From Candidatus Oscillochloris fontis (GTDB lineage Bacteria > Chloroflexota > Chloroflexia > Chloroflexales > Chloroflexaceae): a stretch of DNA of 64,000 bases. The notes beneath the pieces are model-generated. The model was given only the letters and a program-made list of their open reading frames with translations. It was not told the origin of the DNA and searched no databases. The DNA is taken from the NCBI RefSeq assembly GCF_004138135.1, contig NZ_RYFD01000005.1:84018-148017 (forward strand), written 5' to 3'. Position numbers and translations under genes: made by a program. Within the stretch, counting starts at the first letter, position 1, and each line of letters begins with the position of its first letter. Shown here piece by piece: positions 37,367 to 46,115 of the stretch.

Positions 37367-39769
37367 TCAATCTTGGGTTGTATGCAGTACACGCCGAAGC
37401 GTTGATCCCAGATTCTCCAAGCGCACCGGTTTACTCAGGTAGTCATCGGCACCAGCGGCCAGACAACGCTCGCGATCCCCGGCCATCGCCAATGCAGTAA
37501 TGGCGATAATCGGTATTTGGGCTATCTCTGGGTCGGGATCGGATCGTAAACGGGCAATCACATCCAGGCCACTCATCCCCGGCATCTGGATGTCAATCAA
37601 GAGCAGGTGTGGGCGTAACGTGTGGAGGTTCTCCACGACCTCATTCCCCTTGGCAACATAACTGGTGCTATAGCCCTGATAGGCCAAATACTCCAACAGC
37701 AGATCCGCAACTGAAGGATCGTCCTCAGCTAACAGGATGTGGATCGTTCGGTTCGGTTCGGTTATGGAGGCACGCGATGCCTCTTCGACGTGGGTGGGAA
37801 TAGCTTCGATAAGGGCATGCGGTGTATGTTGGGGCAGAATCACGCTAAAGCGGCTGCCTTCGCCCAACCGGCTCTCGACCTCTATGCGTCCCCCATGGAG
37901 GGTTACCAACTGGCGCACCAAGGCTAAGCCCAACCCGGTACCCGGTTGATCACGGGCTAAACGGTTATCTAGCTGGACAAAGGGCTGAAAGAGCATGTAT
38001 TGTTGGTTCGGTGCGATACCAATCCCGTGATCCCAGATACAGAAGTGGACTTCTTTCCGCCATAGTTCATAGTGAACCTCTAGCCCCAACTTGCCACCTT
38101 CGGGCGTAAACTTGCTGGCATTGGCAAGCAGATTGATCAGGATCTGGCGTAAACGTAGAATATCGGCCTCAATGCTTAATCCAGCCTCAGGCGGAGTATA
38201 GGTGAACTGCTGTTTCTTACCTTGGAACAATGCACTAAGCAGATCGATAATTTCACAACAGGCATCATCAACGAACACCGGCCCCAATTTCAGATCCACC
38301 TGGCCAGATCCAATCCGCGCCAGATCAAGAATGTCATTGATCAGTCGTAGCAGATGTTGTCCATTATCGAAGATATGCTGCACCGCACGCTGCTGGGCTT
38401 CCACGAGATCGCCATACAATCCTTGGCTCAGTGCCTCGCTAAAGCCGATGATCCCGGTGAGCGGGGTGCGCAGTTCGTGGCTCATGTTGGCTAAGAACTG
38501 ATCCTTTAGCCGCGCCGCCTTGGCCAGATTGGTGTTGGCCTCTTCCAGTAATGCCGATTGCTGACGCAGACGTTCTTCAATGATCATGCGGCGCGTAATA
38601 TCTATTTGGGTTCCCACATAGCCAATTGGTACACCATTCGGATCAGTCTCGGCGACTACCTGGGCGATGACCCAACAGATCCGACCATCTGGACGTAAAT
38701 ACCGGAATTCGATCTGACTTTCTTGTTGATTGTTGATCGTCTTGTTCCAGAAATTACGCACCAACATATAGTCTTCGGGATGGATGTAGCGCTGCCAGCC
38801 CATTCCCAGACCTGCTTCGGCAGAGATACCAACAATCATGCACCAACGTGGATTGACGTAGGTGAAGAAGCCATGTCGGTTGGCGCGGTAGATCCCAACT
38901 GGCGAGATCGTACTGAGGGTCTGGTAGCGTTGCTCACTCGCTCGCAGTTGGGCCTCAACCAGCACCCGTTCTGTAATATCCATATAGGTACCGGCGATGC
39001 GAACCAGATCACCTTGCGAATCACATTCAATCGCACGCCCACGGCAGAGGAACCAACGCGGTTCTCCTGTGCTGGGATTGGTACGTATCTCAACCTCGAA
39101 GTTCTTGGTCTCACCCCGCATGTAGGCCAGTAACGCCGCTTCTAAACGTGAACGGTCATCAGGATGTATCCGATCTTGTAATGCGATTGGGTTGGCTTCA
39201 AGCTCATCGGCACGCAAGCCAAGAATAGGTATGGCACGTTGATCATTGCTGACGATATTGGTGCGCAGGTTGTACTCCCAGGTACCCAACCCGCCCCCCT
39301 CAAGCGCCAATTCCAGCCGTAGGTGTTCTGCCGTGCGATCATCCTCCAACGCCTTTTGCTCGGTGATGTCGCTGCTGGTGATCGCCACCCCATCGCCCAC
39401 CTTGACGATCTGCTGGCGGAACCAGCGCCACTCATAGCCGAGGTCGGTCAGTCGTTCTTGGGTGACGGCTTGGCCAGTGCTGATCACCTGGTGGTAGGTG
39501 CTGATCATCTCTTCGGCGATCTTGTTGCTTGGTACGGTTTTGCTCAAGGAGTGCCCAATCATCTGCTCACGGCTCAAATGAAACCGCTGCGCTCCGATCC
39601 GATTGACTTCGACTACCACAAAGTCAATGATCGCACCTTGGGCGTCACGGACACTTTCCAGCAGATAGAAGGCATTCAGGCTACTCTCTATCGCCCCTCG
39701 CAGACGCTCCGCATTGCGCATGGCCTCGTTCTGGGCTTGGTGCAGTTCGTTATTCAGCAATTGCAACAC
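37367..39769 (-). CDS. Multi-PAS hybrid histidine kinase with receiver domain
   Basis: About 800 residues with no membrane segment. Three PAS/PAC sensor domains (about 22-140, 150-270 and 280-400) are followed by a HisKA dimerisation domain (SHELRTPLTGIIGFSE, phosphoacceptor His). A HATPase then shows the N-box (LINLLANASKFTPEGG) and G-boxes (DHGIGIAP, GTGLGLAL). The C-terminal receiver has Asp in LLLIDIQMPGMSG and Lys in YLSKPVR. The start is uncertain: no in-frame ATG exists upstream, GTG 39769 keeps the first helix, and ATG 39721 is the next choice. It is likely to pass phosphate to the HD-GYP regulator downstream. Confidence 0.9.
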   Translation of the reverse strand: MLQLLNNELHQAQNEAMRNAERLRGAIESSLNAFYLLESVRDAQGAIIDFVVVEVNRIGAQRFHLSREQMIGHSLSKTVPSNKIAEEMISTYHQVISTGQAVTQERLTDLGYEWRWFRQQIVKVGDGVAITSSDITEQKALEDDRTAEHLRLELALEGGGLGTWEYNLRTNIVSNDQRAIPILGLRADELEANPIALQDRIHPDDRSRLEAALLAYMRGETKNFEVEIRTNPSTGEPRWFLCRGRAIECDSQGDLVRIAGTYMDITERVLVEAQLRASEQRYQTLSTISPVGIYRANRHGFFTYVNPRWCMIVGISAEAGLGMGWQRYIHPEDYMLVRNFWNKTINNQQESQIEFRYLRPDGRICWVIAQVVAETDPNGVPIGYVGTQIDITRRMIIEERLRQQSALLEEANTNLAKAARLKDQFLANMSHELRTPLTGIIGFSEALSQGLYGDLVEAQQRAVQHIFDNGQHLLRLINDILDLARIGSGQVDLKLGPVFVDDACCEIIDLLSALFQGKKQQFTYTPPEAGLSIEADILRLRQILINLLANASKFTPEGGKLGLEVHYELWRKEVHFCIWDHGIGIAPNQQYMLFQPFVQLDNRLARDQPGTGLGLALVRQLVTLHGGRIEVESRLGEGSRFSVILPQHTPHALIEAIPTHVEEASRASITEPNRTIHILLAEDDPSVADLLLEYLAYQGYSTSYVAKGNEVVENLHTLRPHLLLIDIQMPGMSGLDVIARLRSDPDPEIAQIPIIAITALAMAGDRERCLAAGADDYLSKPVRLENLGSTLRRVLHTTQD

Positions 39770-39888
39770 CTCATTGATTGAGATGAGTTCCTCGTAGATG
39801 CTAACAACTCCTCATGGTGGCATGATGATAGTCTGTAGGAGTAAGATCCAGATCCCTTCTGCGGCTATACGCAGTAAAATACTATTCT

Positions 39889-39920
39889 CAGCTTCCGGGA
39901 AGCTGAAAGCTTCCCGGAAG
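39889..39920. promoter_or_regulatory. Twin CTTCCSGGAAG dyads upstream of sensor kinase
   Basis: CAGCTTCCGGGAAGCTG is a perfect 17-bp palindrome, followed at once by AAGCTTCCCGGAAG. The same 11-bp dyad appears upstream of sucD at 45071-45085. Together they could be operator sites, or overlapping stem-loops ending the divergent transcript. Confidence 0.4.
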
Positions 39921-39967
39921 TTCAAATAATACCAGAACTTACATTTTCAGTCACGAAGTATATACCA

Positions 39968-41359
39968 ATGCTCGAACCCCGTGATACCATCCACGTTCTG
40001 CGCAGCCTACGCTGGCCCTTAGCAGCGGTGATTGGCCTTGTCTTTGCCCTGGTTCGTTTAGTTGAAACCTTCTTTATCCGTGGTGCGTTTTCATTACCAC
40101 TCCGCGATGCCCTCGATCCGCTCTTCTGGGGTGGTTTAGCTGGAGGGGCGATCTGGGTGGTGTTGAGTTGGGCGGCCTCGCAGGAGTATCGCCGCCGTAC
40201 CAACGAGACGGCCATGCTCAGCGAGTTGCGCCGCTCGACGATTCGGCTAGAGCAACTCTACGAACTCAACCAGCGGATTGCGTCGAGTGCTACGCTTGAT
40301 GAGGTGCTCGACTATGCCATCACGCTGCCTGCACGCCTGATCGGGGCCACTGCCGCTGCGCTCGTCTTGTACGATGAGCAGGGCCACCCGATCCTGATGC
40401 GTAGTGTTGGCATGAGCCGCGAGGTTCTCCAGACGGCCCGCGCCAGTTTCGGTCTGCTGCCCACCCCCCCCGATCTCGGCAGCCCCCAACTCTTTACCAA
40501 CCCCAGCCGCCATACCGCCGTTGTTACGCTGCCGCTGGCTGAAGGTGAAGATGCGCCTGTTGGTTGGATCGAAGCCTACCTGAGCAATCTCCATCTCCCC
40601 GATGAGCGGATCGCGGATGACCGCCTAAGCGCCGAGAGCGCCACGCTACTCATTACAGTTGCGGGTGAGTTGGCCGAGGCCGTCCAGGGCAGTCGTCGCC
40701 GTGCGCGCTCAATCGCTAGTGTCGCCGTGCTTGAGCAGGCGATTATGGCCGAACGTACCCGCATTGCCCGCGACCTCCACGATGGTGTCGCGCAGAGCCT
40801 CGCCTTTATGCGCATGCGGATCGATCTCTGGGAGGAGTGGCTCGAACACGATCCGCAGCGTCTGAGCGAAGAGTTTCGCAACCTCAAGGCTAACCTGCGC
40901 CGTCAGATCGAAGAACTGCGCCGCGCCATCTTCGCCTTGCGTCCGTTTGAGTTGAGCCAACTGGGCTTTAGTGGGGCAATGCGCCGCTTTGTGGACGAGT
41001 TTGCGGATCAGCAAGGTTGGGATCTTCAGCTTGATCTGACCGACTTGCCGCCCGATCTCTCTCCGGCACTCGAATTGGCCGCTTTCCGCTTTGTGCAGGA
41101 GGGGTTGAATAACGCAGCCAAACATGCCCAGCCGCATACGGTCACGGTTATCCTCCACCAGATCGATGCGGGACTCCAGATCATCGTGCGCGATGATGGG
41201 CTCGGTTTCAATCCCGGCGAGAACGATAGCCGCTCTGGTACCCACCTTGGTCTGCGTCAGATGCGTGAGCGCGCCGCTGCCCTCGATGGCCGCGTGACGG
41301 TCATCTCCCGCCCCGGTGCGGGTACCGAGTTGCGGGTCTGGCTGCCGCTCTGGGCGTAA
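39968..41359 (+). CDS. NarL-type (HisKA_3) sensor histidine kinase, membrane-bound
   Basis: A 463-residue kinase. Two N-terminal transmembrane helices (WPLAAVIGLVFALVRLVETF and PLFWGGLAGGAIWVVLSWAA) are followed by a coiled coil and a GAF domain (about 90-245). The HisKA_3 region has RTRIARDLHDGVAQSLAFM with the phosphoacceptor His. The HATPase ends DDGLGFNPG and GTHLGLRQMRERA. Such kinases normally phosphorylate LuxR/NarL regulators, but none lies in the window. The gene is divergent from the hybrid kinase, with twin dyads upstream. Confidence 0.92.
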   Translation: MLEPRDTIHVLRSLRWPLAAVIGLVFALVRLVETFFIRGAFSLPLRDALDPLFWGGLAGGAIWVVLSWAASQEYRRRTNETAMLSELRRSTIRLEQLYELNQRIASSATLDEVLDYAITLPARLIGATAAALVLYDEQGHPILMRSVGMSREVLQTARASFGLLPTPPDLGSPQLFTNPSRHTAVVTLPLAEGEDAPVGWIEAYLSNLHLPDERIADDRLSAESATLLITVAGELAEAVQGSRRRARSIASVAVLEQAIMAERTRIARDLHDGVAQSLAFMRMRIDLWEEWLEHDPQRLSEEFRNLKANLRRQIEELRRAIFALRPFELSQLGFSGAMRRFVDEFADQQGWDLQLDLTDLPPDLSPALELAAFRFVQEGLNNAAKHAQPHTVTVILHQIDAGLQIIVRDDGLGFNPGENDSRSGTHLGLRQMRERAAALDGRVTVISRPGAGTELRVWLPLWA

Positions 41360-41377
41360 CTTGCCCTAGCATCCCGG

Positions 41378-41435
41378 TTTTGACGCCAAGACGCAGAGGC
41401 GCAAAGCCAGCATTGCGTCCTTGCGTCTTGGCGCC
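41378..41435. repeat. R4 palindrome between convergent genes
   Basis: TTTGACGCCAAGACGCAGAGG pairs, imperfectly, with CCTTGCGTCTTGGCGCCAA. It lies between the convergent sensor kinase and membrane-protein genes and probably works as a two-way terminator. Confidence 0.8.
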
Positions 41436-41468
41436 AATACGAGGTTTTGGCTTCCCCAAGTGTGAACA

Positions 41469-42149
41469 CTATTCACTACTATTGGGCGGCGTCTCCGGCA
41501 TCGGTAAGAACGGCGCAATCGGGTCAACCAGACGATCCACAATCGCCCCCAGGCGGCGGAACTGTGGCCCTAGCTCGGTGTCGGCGAGCGGGATACTCAC
41601 CGGCACATCCAGTTGCACCGGAATGATCACGCTATCTAGCGGGATGTCCATCTTTAGGGCGATCTGGAGCGGGGTACCTTCGGGGAGGGTCAGGCTGATA
41701 TTATTGGCGCGCAGCCGATTGCCATTACCCAGATCAATATCCGCACCGCTCAGAAGGAGTGGCACCGGCTGGGTCAATATCACCGATGTCACCTGATCCA
41801 CCGGCACAAAGATCCCTTGTCCGGCCAACGAGAGCGGCTGACTGAGCGGGATGGTGGTTCTGATCGTAGCGGCCTCCAGTTGAGTCACAACATCCTGGAG
41901 TTCAGCGATATTATTAGCGGCAAAGACCTGCACACTCCCGCCGATGCTCCCCACTTGGCCCCGGTTGGTTAAGAGGATGCCCGCTAACACGCCAACAATA
42001 ATGAACAGAATCACGTTGATCAGAAACGAGGTCCAGATCATGGCGGTGTAGAGTGGCGCAATGCGGGCGTAACGCTTCACCGGGCGCTTGTTCGGTTGGA
42101 CACTATCAGCCTCACGCTGGTTTGTGGAGGTAGCGATCTGTTCAGCCAT
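41469..42149 (-). CDS. Single-span membrane protein, unknown function
   Basis: A 226-residue protein. A cytoplasmic N-terminus of about 45 residues precedes one helix (WTSFLINVILFIIVGVLAGI). A soluble domain of about 155 residues follows, which looks like repeated beta-rich segments (TIRTTIPLSQPLSLAGQGIF, ALKMDIPLDSVIIPVQLDV). The alternation of 'PL/IPV' strands resembles lipid-transfer or LEA-like beta-sandwich folds, but I cannot name a family. The ATG at 42149 has GAGGT five bases upstream. The frame before it is R3 repeat sequence. It lies between two plus-strand sensor kinases, and link to them is unproven. Confidence 0.75.
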   Translation of the reverse strand: MAEQIATSTNQREADSVQPNKRPVKRYARIAPLYTAMIWTSFLINVILFIIVGVLAGILLTNRGQVGSIGGSVQVFAANNIAELQDVVTQLEAATIRTTIPLSQPLSLAGQGIFVPVDQVTSVILTQPVPLLLSGADIDLGNGNRLRANNISLTLPEGTPLQIALKMDIPLDSVIIPVQLDVPVSIPLADTELGPQFRRLGAIVDRLVDPIAPFLPMPETPPNSSE

Positions 42150-42236
42150 GATTACCTCACTATCATCAAGAGGGGCATTCAAGGTGCTACACACTATAAT
42201 ACCACGGTGATACCCTAAATTCCTAAGCACAGCCAT

Positions 42237-42374
42237 GGCATGTGCAAAGTCCTTGGGTCTGCACCCCTGAAACCCCAATTTTGTTGTTGTTTGGCGGCGA
42301 AGCCGCCAAACAACAACAAAAAAGATCTTCGGAGGCGGCGCAGCCACCCCTGAAACCCCACCGAAGGTGAACAC
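42237..42374. repeat. R3 element in a divergent intergenic region
   Basis: The copy starts GGCATGTGCAAAGTCC and contains the hairpin TTGGCGGCGAAGCCGCCAA flanked by TTGTTGTT and AACAACAA. It ends with CCCACCGAAGGTGAACACTG, a decayed right end. It fills most of the 308-bp gap between the membrane protein and a sensor kinase gene. Confidence 0.8.
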
Positions 42375-42457
42375 TGCGCAGCATCCTACATTGACACAGC
42401 CCCTACGAATAGAGTAAAGTACAAGCACACACATCAGCCCGATTGCGAGGTGCCCGT

Positions 42458-44101
42458 ATGTCCCCTATCGCCTTCAATCAGCGTCAGTTGGAGACCCTCA
42501 GTCAGCTCCTGATTGCCGGTGGCCACCATGATGTCGCTGGCCTTCTTGCCGCTTCGCTGGAGCGCCTCGTCTCCTTCTGGCCCGCCCAGGCCGGTGCCCT
42601 CCTCTACATTACACCCTATGGTGAGACGGTTCAGCTCATCCATGGCTCGCTGGATGACGAGACCCGTACCCTGATTGATCAGGCCCGTAGTGGTTTTATG
42701 CGCCGTGAAGATGGTGGCGAGCCGATGCTCGGTTCCTACTCACTCGAAGGCACCCGCGACCTGATCGAACTTCCTTTGCAGAGTGCCGGTCAAGGGGTGG
42801 GCCTGCTGCACTTGGTGGTGAATGGCCAGGATCTTGGCTCCGAGGGAAAGCAGAGTTCCGAGACCTTCAGCCCCGATGAAGATCTCATGGTCTTGTTGGT
42901 GCGCGCCATTGGTGGCGAGGCCGATAAGCTCTCGATGCTCCGCCGCGCCGAACGCGATCTGCGTGAACTCAATCTACTTTACGAGATTGGCCAATCCCTC
43001 TCGATCAACCTCGATCTCTCCAGCCTGCTCAACGATATTAAGACTCGTGCCCCCAAGGTTGTCGGGGCTGAGCGTTGCTCGATCTTCCTCCTTGATGAGC
43101 AGCATAATGAACTGGTGCTCGAAATTCCTGGCGAGAACCGTCAGTATCGTATGCCTGCTGATCGCGGCATCGCCGGTTGGGTCGCGACCCACGGTGTCGG
43201 CCAGATCGTCAATGATGTTGAACAGGATGTCCGCTGGTACGACGCGATTGGCCGTGAGGCGGAGTTCAATACCCGCTCCATCCTTTGTGTACCGATGCGC
43301 ATCAAGGATCGCGTCATTGGCGTGATGCAACTGCTCAACAAGAGCGACAATCGCCATTTTGGCGACCAGGACATGCAGTTGCTCACCACCCTGGCGGCAC
43401 AAGCTGCGATTGCGATTGAGAATGCGCGCCTCTACCAGAGCCTCAAGCAGGAGCGCGACCGCCTGCTCAGCAAAGAGGCCGAAACCCGCTATGCCATTGC
43501 CCGCGACCTCCACGATGGGCCAACCCAGAGTGTGGCCGCGATTGCGATGAATATCGAGTTCATCAAGAAGCTCTTCCGCGCCATGCCCGAACGGCTGCCC
43601 GCCGAGTTGGATACGCTGGCCGAGTTGGTGCATAAGACCACCAACGACATCCGTACCTTGCTCTTTGAGTTACGCCCATTGGGCTTAGAGACTCAGGGCT
43701 TGCTGATCACGCTCCAGCAATATGCTGATCGTTGGCGCGATCCATCCGGCAACACCACCCGCCTGCGCCTCGAAGCGCCAATGAATGTGCCGCGCCTCCC
43801 TGCTGAGATCGAGGCGGCCGCCTTCATCATTATTCAAGAGGCGGTGAATAATGCCCGCAAGCACGCCCACAGCGACGTGATTACGATCTACATCTATGTG
43901 GAAGAAGATGTCTTTGTGGCTAGTGTGCGCGACCGTGGGCGCGGTTTTAATGTGGCCTTGGTGGAGAGCAACTACAACACCCGTGGCAGCCTGGGCCTGC
44001 TCAATATGAAGGAGCGGGCACGCCTGATCGGGGCCGAGTTGCGCATTCGCTCCGAACCCGAACAGGGCACCACGGTGGAGTTGCGAATTCCACTGTCGTA
44101 A
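42458..44101 (+). CDS. GAF-domain NarL-type sensor histidine kinase, soluble
   Basis: A 547-residue kinase without membrane helices. A divergent N-terminal GAF-like domain (about 1-160) precedes a classical GAF domain (about 185-335: RCSIFLLDEQHNELVLEI, GIAGWVATHG, DKRVIGVMQLLNK-like region). The HisKA_3 box is ARDLHDGPTQSVAAIAM with the phosphoacceptor His. The HATPase has QEAVNNARKHAHSD, DRGRGF and GSLGLLNMKERA. The ATG at 42458 has GAGG seven bases upstream. Its partner regulator is not in the window. It is paralogous in its kinase part to the protein at 39968. Confidence 0.92.
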   Translation: MSPIAFNQRQLETLSQLLIAGGHHDVAGLLAASLERLVSFWPAQAGALLYITPYGETVQLIHGSLDDETRTLIDQARSGFMRREDGGEPMLGSYSLEGTRDLIELPLQSAGQGVGLLHLVVNGQDLGSEGKQSSETFSPDEDLMVLLVRAIGGEADKLSMLRRAERDLRELNLLYEIGQSLSINLDLSSLLNDIKTRAPKVVGAERCSIFLLDEQHNELVLEIPGENRQYRMPADRGIAGWVATHGVGQIVNDVEQDVRWYDAIGREAEFNTRSILCVPMRIKDRVIGVMQLLNKSDNRHFGDQDMQLLTTLAAQAAIAIENARLYQSLKQERDRLLSKEAETRYAIARDLHDGPTQSVAAIAMNIEFIKKLFRAMPERLPAELDTLAELVHKTTNDIRTLLFELRPLGLETQGLLITLQQYADRWRDPSGNTTRLRLEAPMNVPRLPAEIEAAAFIIIQEAVNNARKHAHSDVITIYIYVEEDVFVASVRDRGRGFNVALVESNYNTRGSLGLLNMKERARLIGAELRIRSEPEQGTTVELRIPLS

Positions 44102-44103
44102 TT

Positions 44104-44164
44104 CGTTGGCGTAGAGACGCAAGTAGAGACGCAATATCTTGCGTCTTGCGTCTCTACGCCAACG
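44104..44164. terminator. R2-type hairpin, probable bidirectional terminator
   Basis: A perfect 20-bp stem, CGTTGGCGTAGAGACGCAAG paired with its exact complement, encloses a 21-nt loop that itself contains an R2-type GACGCAATATCTTGCGT palindrome. It fits exactly in the 66 bp between the convergent kinase and sucD stops. It lacks a U-tract, so termination is inferred from position and stem strength. Confidence 0.6.
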
Positions 44165-44167
44165 TCG

Positions 44168-45043
44168 TTACCCCAAAACTTCCTTCACCAACTGGGCAAT
44201 ATCGGTGGGCTGGCGTGCTACCTTCACCCCCACTGCCTCTAGGGCACGAATCTTCTCCTGCGCGGTGCCCTCACCTCCACTGATGATCGCCCCGGCATGG
44301 CCCATCCGCTTACCCTCTGGCGCGGTCTGCCCGGCGATGAACGCCACGACCGGCTTGGTCACGTTGGTCTTGATGAAGTTAGCGGCCTGAATCTCAGCAT
44401 CGCCACCGATTTCGCCGATCAGCACAATCGCCTTGGTCTGCTCATCGGCCTGGAACATGGCCAATACATCCACAAAGTTGGTACCGATGATCGGATCACC
44501 ACCGATCCCCACAATGCTGCTTTGCCCAAGGCCCAGCCGGGTCAGCGCATCAACCGCCTCGTAGGTCAGCGTGCCACTCTTGCTCACCACCCCTACCGGG
44601 CCGGGGGTTGCGATATTGCCGGGGATAATGCCAACCTTGGCGGCCCCCGGCGTGAGCAGGCCGGGGCAGTTCGGGCCGATCAGGCGTACCCCACATTGCT
44701 GCACAAACTCATAGGTAGCCACCATATCCAACGCCGGAATCCCCTCGGTGATACACACCACCAGCGCAATCCCCGCCGCCGCCGACTCGCGGATCGCATC
44801 GGGCGCGAAGGCTGCTGGCACATAGATCACTGAAACATTCGCCCCGGTGGCCTCGACCGCCTCGCGTACCGTATTGAAGACCGGAACCTGACCATCAATC
44901 GCCGTCTGCCCACCACGGCCCGGCACTACTCCGGCTACCACCGGGGTGCCGTAGGCGATCATCTGGCGGGTGTGGAATTCACCCTCCTTGCCCGTAATTC
45001 CCTGCACCAGCAGCCGCGTCTCGTTGTTAATCAGGATGCTCAA
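44168..45043 (-). CDS. sucD: Succinyl-CoA ligase [ADP/GDP-forming] alpha subunit
   Basis: A 291-residue subunit of the enzyme interconverting succinyl-CoA and succinate with substrate-level phosphorylation in the TCA cycle. Seen are [16 protein letters not shown] and [13 protein letters not shown] (CoA binding), [25 protein letters not shown], and [18 protein letters not shown], whose His is phosphorylated. I chose TTG 45043, giving the usual [13 protein letters not shown]-terminus with a strong GGAGGA upstream; TTG 45070 would add nine residues. The beta subunit gene sucC is not adjacent. deoC is upstream on the same strand. Confidence 0.94.
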   Translation of the reverse strand: MSILINNETRLLVQGITGKEGEFHTRQMIAYGTPVVAGVVPGRGGQTAIDGQVPVFNTVREAVEATGANVSVIYVPAAFAPDAIRESAAAGIALVVCITEGIPALDMVATYEFVQQCGVRLIGPNCPGLLTPGAAKVGIIPGNIATPGPVGVVSKSGTLTYEAVDALTRLGLGQSSIVGIGGDPIIGTNFVDVLAMFQADEQTKAIVLIGEIGGDAEIQAANFIKTNVTKPVVAFIAGQTAPEGKRMGHAGAIISGGEGTAQEKIRALEAVGVKVARQPTDIAQLVKEVLG

Positions 45044-45070
45044 AGAATCCTCCAGTTGTATGCTCCCCAA

Positions 45071-45085
45071 ACTTCCCGGAAGCTT
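45071..45085. promoter_or_regulatory. CTTCCCGGAAG dyad upstream of sucD
   Basis: ACTTCCCGGAAGCTT carries the same 11-bp dyad as the twin sites at 39889-39920. It lies 28 bp upstream of the sucD start, between deoC and sucD. It is a possible operator. Confidence 0.35.
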
Positions 45086-45117
45086 GGCTAGGTACTACAC
45101 CTAGTCTTGAAAAGAAA

Positions 45118-45873
45118 TCATACTTCGCATGCCGCTAGGGCAATCGCTACTCCAGCACTGGTTCCAATCCGGGTCGCGCCTGCCGCGATCATCGCCTGGG
45201 CATCGGCGAGGTTGCGTACCCCCCCAGAGGCTTTGACCCCCACATCCGGGCCAACGGTCTGGCGCATCAGTGCCACATCCGCCACTGTGGCCCCACCACC
45301 GGCAAACCCGGTACTCGTCTTGACGATGTCCGCCCCGGCGCGTGCCGCTACCATGCAGGCAGCGACCTTCTCGGCATCGCTGAGCAATACCGTCTCGATA
45401 ATCACCTTGAGTAACGCGCCCTGAGCATGCACCGCCGTTGCGATCTGGTGGATCTCTGTCGCGAGCGCCGCATACTGCCCTGCCTTCAGCAGACCAATAT
45501 TGATCACCATATCCACTTCGCGGGCACCATCGGCGCATGCCTGCATCGCCTCAAAGACTTTGGTGGCACAGGTGGTTGCGCCGAGCGGGAAGCCGATCAC
45601 GGTACATACCGCAACCGACGTTTGCCCCAGTAGATGGTGGCAGAGCGCGACATAACACGGGTTGACACATACGCTCGCAAAGGTATACTGAAGTGCTTCC
45701 GCACACAGGTGCTCGATCTGCGATGGAGTTGCCTCTGGCTTGAGCAGGGTATGGTCAATCAGTGCGTTGATGTGGGTGTGGGACACAGCGCTTGAGCGGA
45801 CCAACTGGGGGCCACGTGCAAGATCGGGGATCGCCGCAAGTTGTTCGCGCACATGGTTGATCAACTCCTGCAT
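45118..45873 (-). CDS. deoC: Deoxyribose-phosphate aldolase
   Basis: A 251-residue class I aldolase that splits 2-deoxyribose 5-phosphate into glyceraldehyde 3-phosphate and acetaldehyde in nucleoside catabolism. Conserved parts are [49 protein letters not shown] (Lys), [13 protein letters not shown] and [11 protein letters not shown] (Schiff-base Lys). The ATG at 45873 has GGGAGCC about seven bases upstream. An N-terminal tail of about 45 residues before the barrel is somewhat long. A TGCTACAAT promoter-like site lies about 55 bp upstream. Confidence 0.95.
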   Translation of the reverse strand: MQELINHVREQLAAIPDLARGPQLVRSSAVSHTHINALIDHTLLKPEATPSQIEHLCAEALQYTFASVCVNPCYVALCHHLLGQTSVAVCTVIGFPLGATTCATKVFEAMQACADGAREVDMVINIGLLKAGQYAALATEIHQIATAVHAQGALLKVIIETVLLSDAEKVAACMVAARAGADIVKTSTGFAGGGATVADVALMRQTVGPDVGVKASGGVRNLADAQAMIAAGATRIGTSAGVAIALAACEV

Positions 45874-45924
45874 ATGTGGCTCCCTGTGATGCGTCCTTAC
45901 CATATAACTGCCGCTGCGGGGCAT

Positions 45925-45933
45925 ATTGTAGCA
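45925..45933 (-). promoter_or_regulatory. Extended -10 promoter candidate for deoC
   Basis: On the minus strand TGCTACAAT fits an extended -10 (TGn + TACAAT) about 55 bp upstream of the deoC ATG. It matches the pattern at 5861-5869 and 26568-26576. Confidence 0.4.
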
Positions 45934-46024
45934 TAGGTGCTGCCGCTATTTGCCGGGAATGATTGCTGGTATGGTGTATCATAAAGAAAAGTTGAAACCT
46001 CCAGGAAGCTTGCCGATTTCCCTC

Positions 46025-46053
46025 TTGACAGGCTTGCTTGAGCATACGATGAT
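46025..46053 (+). promoter_or_regulatory. Sigma70-type promoter of the kai cluster
   Basis: A perfect -35 TTGACA (46025-46030), a 17-bp spacer and GATGAT (46048-46053, four of six matches to TATAAT) lie about 60 bp upstream of the first gene. This is the best -35 in the window. The -10 assignment could shift by one or two bases. Confidence 0.5.
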
Positions 46054-46115
46054 ACATAGACAGGATGTGCCGCATCTGTTCATGCGACCATACTGTCTTA
46101 TTGAGGCCGAACGTT

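Noticed and set aside
36284..44101. Chemotaxis cluster
   Set aside because: Despite many sensors there are no CheA, CheW, CheB/R or MCP domains.
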